Shown: in pieces, positions 62,533-64,000 of the stretch
How the letters are laid out: every line of letters starts with the position of its first letter
How positions within the stretch are numbered: the first letter of the stretch is position 1
NCBI GenBank assembly: GCA_910586895.1
Contig: CAJUIW010000009.1
Span: 41,867-105,866 of the forward strand
Length of the DNA stretch: 64,000 nt
Direction of reading: 5' to 3'
From: an uncultured Muribaculaceae bacterium
GTDB taxonomy: Bacteria > Bacteroidota > Bacteroidia > Bacteroidales > Muribaculaceae
The notes under the pieces: model-generated
Databases searched by the model: none
What the model saw: only the letters and a program-made list of their open reading frames with translations
What the model was told of the DNA's origin: nothing
Program-made: the position numbers and the translations under genes

Positions 62533-63942
62533 ATGACTGAGAACAGTTCACTGCACACCGATACAATATGTGCCATTTCCACCCCACATGGAGTAGGAGG
62601 AATAGCCGTAATCCGCATCTCAGGGCCGGAAGCTCTGACCATCACCGACAAGATATGGCACGGTAAAAAACTTACGGACTGCGCCACTCACACCGCCCAC
62701 TTCGGGACAATCGTTGACCCCGACACCAACGAAGTGCTTGACGAGGCCGTGGCCACGCTGTTTATCGCTCCCGCATCCTATACCGGAGAGAACGTTGTAG
62801 AGCTATCGGTTCACGGATCGATTTACGTTCAACGCGAGCTCTTGTCGCTCCTTCTACGTCACGGCGCACGCATGGCCGACCCAGGGGAATTCTCCCGACG
62901 CGCCTTCGCATCCGGACGGTTGGATCTGGCTCAGGCCGAAGCTGTGGCCGACATCATTGCGTCTGACTCACGCGCGGCACACCGCATAGCCATGAAGCAG
63001 ATGCGTGGCGGATTCTCAAAAAAAATCATCCAGCTACGCGACAAACTCGTCGACCTGTCATCGCTCCTCGAACTTGAACTCGATTTTTCAGAAGAAGATG
63101 TCGAATTCGCATCCCGCGTCAAGCTCCTTGACCTCGCCAAAGAAATCCACACGGAAGTGACCCGCCTCAGCAATTCATTCGCCACAGGAGCCGCAATAAA
63201 AGAAGGTATCCCCGTGGCTATAATCGGAGCCACCAACGCCGGTAAATCATCCCTGCTCAACATGCTGCTCAATGATGACCGAGCGATAGTAAGCGACATA
63301 CACGGCACTACACGTGACACTATCGAAGAGACAATCGAGATAGGCAATTATCGGTTCCGGTTCATTGACACAGCCGGCCTGCGACATACCACCGACGCCA
63401 TTGAACAGATAGGCATCGAACGTTCACGCAAAGCGATCGGATCGGCCTCGATAATCCTACTCGTCATTGACCCTCAGGAAGCATTATCATCCGAAATAAC
63501 CGACACACTGCATAATACTGACTGCAGCCAGATATTGCCCCTGATAAACAAGACGGACATCACAGCGCCCGGCATAATAGCATCGCGCCGGGCAGAACTG
63601 ACAGCACTCCCCTTCATCAATGCTGACAACATACTCGAAATCTCAGCCGGCACAGGGCAAGGCATCGACAACGTAAAACATCGCCTTACCGAACACGCTC
63701 TGCACAACGAACAGAACACCGGAAGCGAGATACTCGTCACCAATATCCGACATGCCGAGGCACTCCGGCAAGCCGCCACAGCGACAGAACGCGTCATCAA
63801 CGGCGTGATCCAAAACATCCCCGGCGACTTCATCGCCCAAGACCTCCGCGAAACCATCCACCACCTCTCCTCCATCACCGGCCAAATTTCCTCCCAGGAC
63901 ATCCTCACCAACATCTTCTCCCACTTCTGCATCGGCAAATGA
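62533..63942 (+). CDS. mnmE: tRNA uridine-5-carboxymethylaminomethyl synthesis GTPase MnmE
   Basis: 469 aa. Works with MnmG on the wobble uridine of tRNAs. N-terminal folate-binding domain (DTICAISTPHGVGGIAVIRISGP), helical domain with GEFSRRAFASGRLDLAQAEAVADII, G domain with G1 GATNAGKSS (about 232), G3 DTAGLR (about 281) and G4 NKTD (about 336). It ends in FCIGK, the C-terminal Cys motif needed for function. Complete. The remaining 58 bases of the window show nothing. Confidence 0.97.
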   Translation: MTENSSLHTDTICAISTPHGVGGIAVIRISGPEALTITDKIWHGKKLTDCATHTAHFGTIVDPDTNEVLDEAVATLFIAPASYTGENVVELSVHGSIYVQRELLSLLLRHGARMADPGEFSRRAFASGRLDLAQAEAVADIIASDSRAAHRIAMKQMRGGFSKKIIQLRDKLVDLSSLLELELDFSEEDVEFASRVKLLDLAKEIHTEVTRLSNSFATGAAIKEGIPVAIIGATNAGKSSLLNMLLNDDRAIVSDIHGTTRDTIEETIEIGNYRFRFIDTAGLRHTTDAIEQIGIERSRKAIGSASIILLVIDPQEALSSEITDTLHNTDCSQILPLINKTDITAPGIIASRRAELTALPFINADNILEISAGTGQGIDNVKHRLTEHALHNEQNTGSEILVTNIRHAEALRQAATATERVINGVIQNIPGDFIAQDLRETIHHLSSITGQISSQDILTNIFSHFCIGK

Positions 63943-64000
63943 CGTGCAGTTAGAGATAGGTAACAATAGTTAGAAATAAGTGTCAAGGCGTTCAGTTTGA

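Noticed and set aside
1..64000. tRNA, rRNA, prophage or conjugative element
   Set aside because: No gap contains a cloverleaf with CCA-adjacent TTC loop, no rRNA-like stretch is seen, and no integrase, tra or phage structural genes are present.

Overview
The window reads as chromosomal DNA of a Bacteroidales bacterium, most likely Muribaculaceae-like (inferred, not searched). The signs are promoters of the Bacteroidota type (TTG, about 20 bp, TAnnTTTG), no strong Shine-Dalgarno sites, a MurF-alanine racemase fusion, PPi-dependent phosphofructokinase, DUF4293, GSCFA and DUF2027-Smr proteins, PD40/OmpA envelope proteins and a type IX secretion-like C-terminal tail. Genes are dense on both strands. 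I see no rRNA, tRNA, CRISPR array, complete insertion sequence or prophage.

Layout. 1-7.4 kb: ECF sigma factor, a one-pass membrane protein and a Spy/CnrX-like periplasmic protein, then a giant alpha-2-macroglobulin-like protein. 7.4-8.45 kb: a CCACAC-rich intergenic cluster and a secreted Pro-Glu-Thr repeat protein. 8.5-13 kb: two adjacent DUF262 (GmrSD-type) genes, only the first with a DUF1524 HNH nuclease domain; a defence-like unit. 13-19.4 kb: GH20 hexosaminidase, truA, speA, a 57-residue membrane protein, a nitroreductase. 19.5-24.3 kb: a five-gene minus-strand cassette of exported proteins plus one membrane protein, none clearly characterised. 24.3-24.7 kb: a probable independent short transcript with its own promoter and hairpin terminator. 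24.8-35.2 kb: pfp, an M16 homologue without the zinc motif, kdsB, a sorting-tail mini-protein with a CotH kinase, a DMT transporter, purT, radA and a SPOUT methyltransferase.

35.4-46.8 kb is mainly envelope and lipid metabolism: an abundant-looking TPR lipoprotein, an OmpA/PD40 lipoprotein, GSCFA, MurF-Alr, DUF4293, surE, fabF-acpP and an RsiV-like lipoprotein. 46.9-57.3 kb holds trpS with an outer-membrane barrel gene, YitT, an SDR, the operon S41 tricorn-like protease / DUF2027-Smr / EFR1 ferredoxin, and a major OmpA protein. 57.5-64 kb is a dTDP-3-amino-3,6-dideoxyhexose operon (rfbB, rfbA, two ketoisomerase-like genes, an aminotransferase) running into an exported nuclease and mnmE.

The least ordinary parts are the DUF262 pair, the exported cassette with its neighbouring short transcript, the Pro-Glu-Thr protein with Met-rich blocks, and the unequal tandem ketoisomerases.
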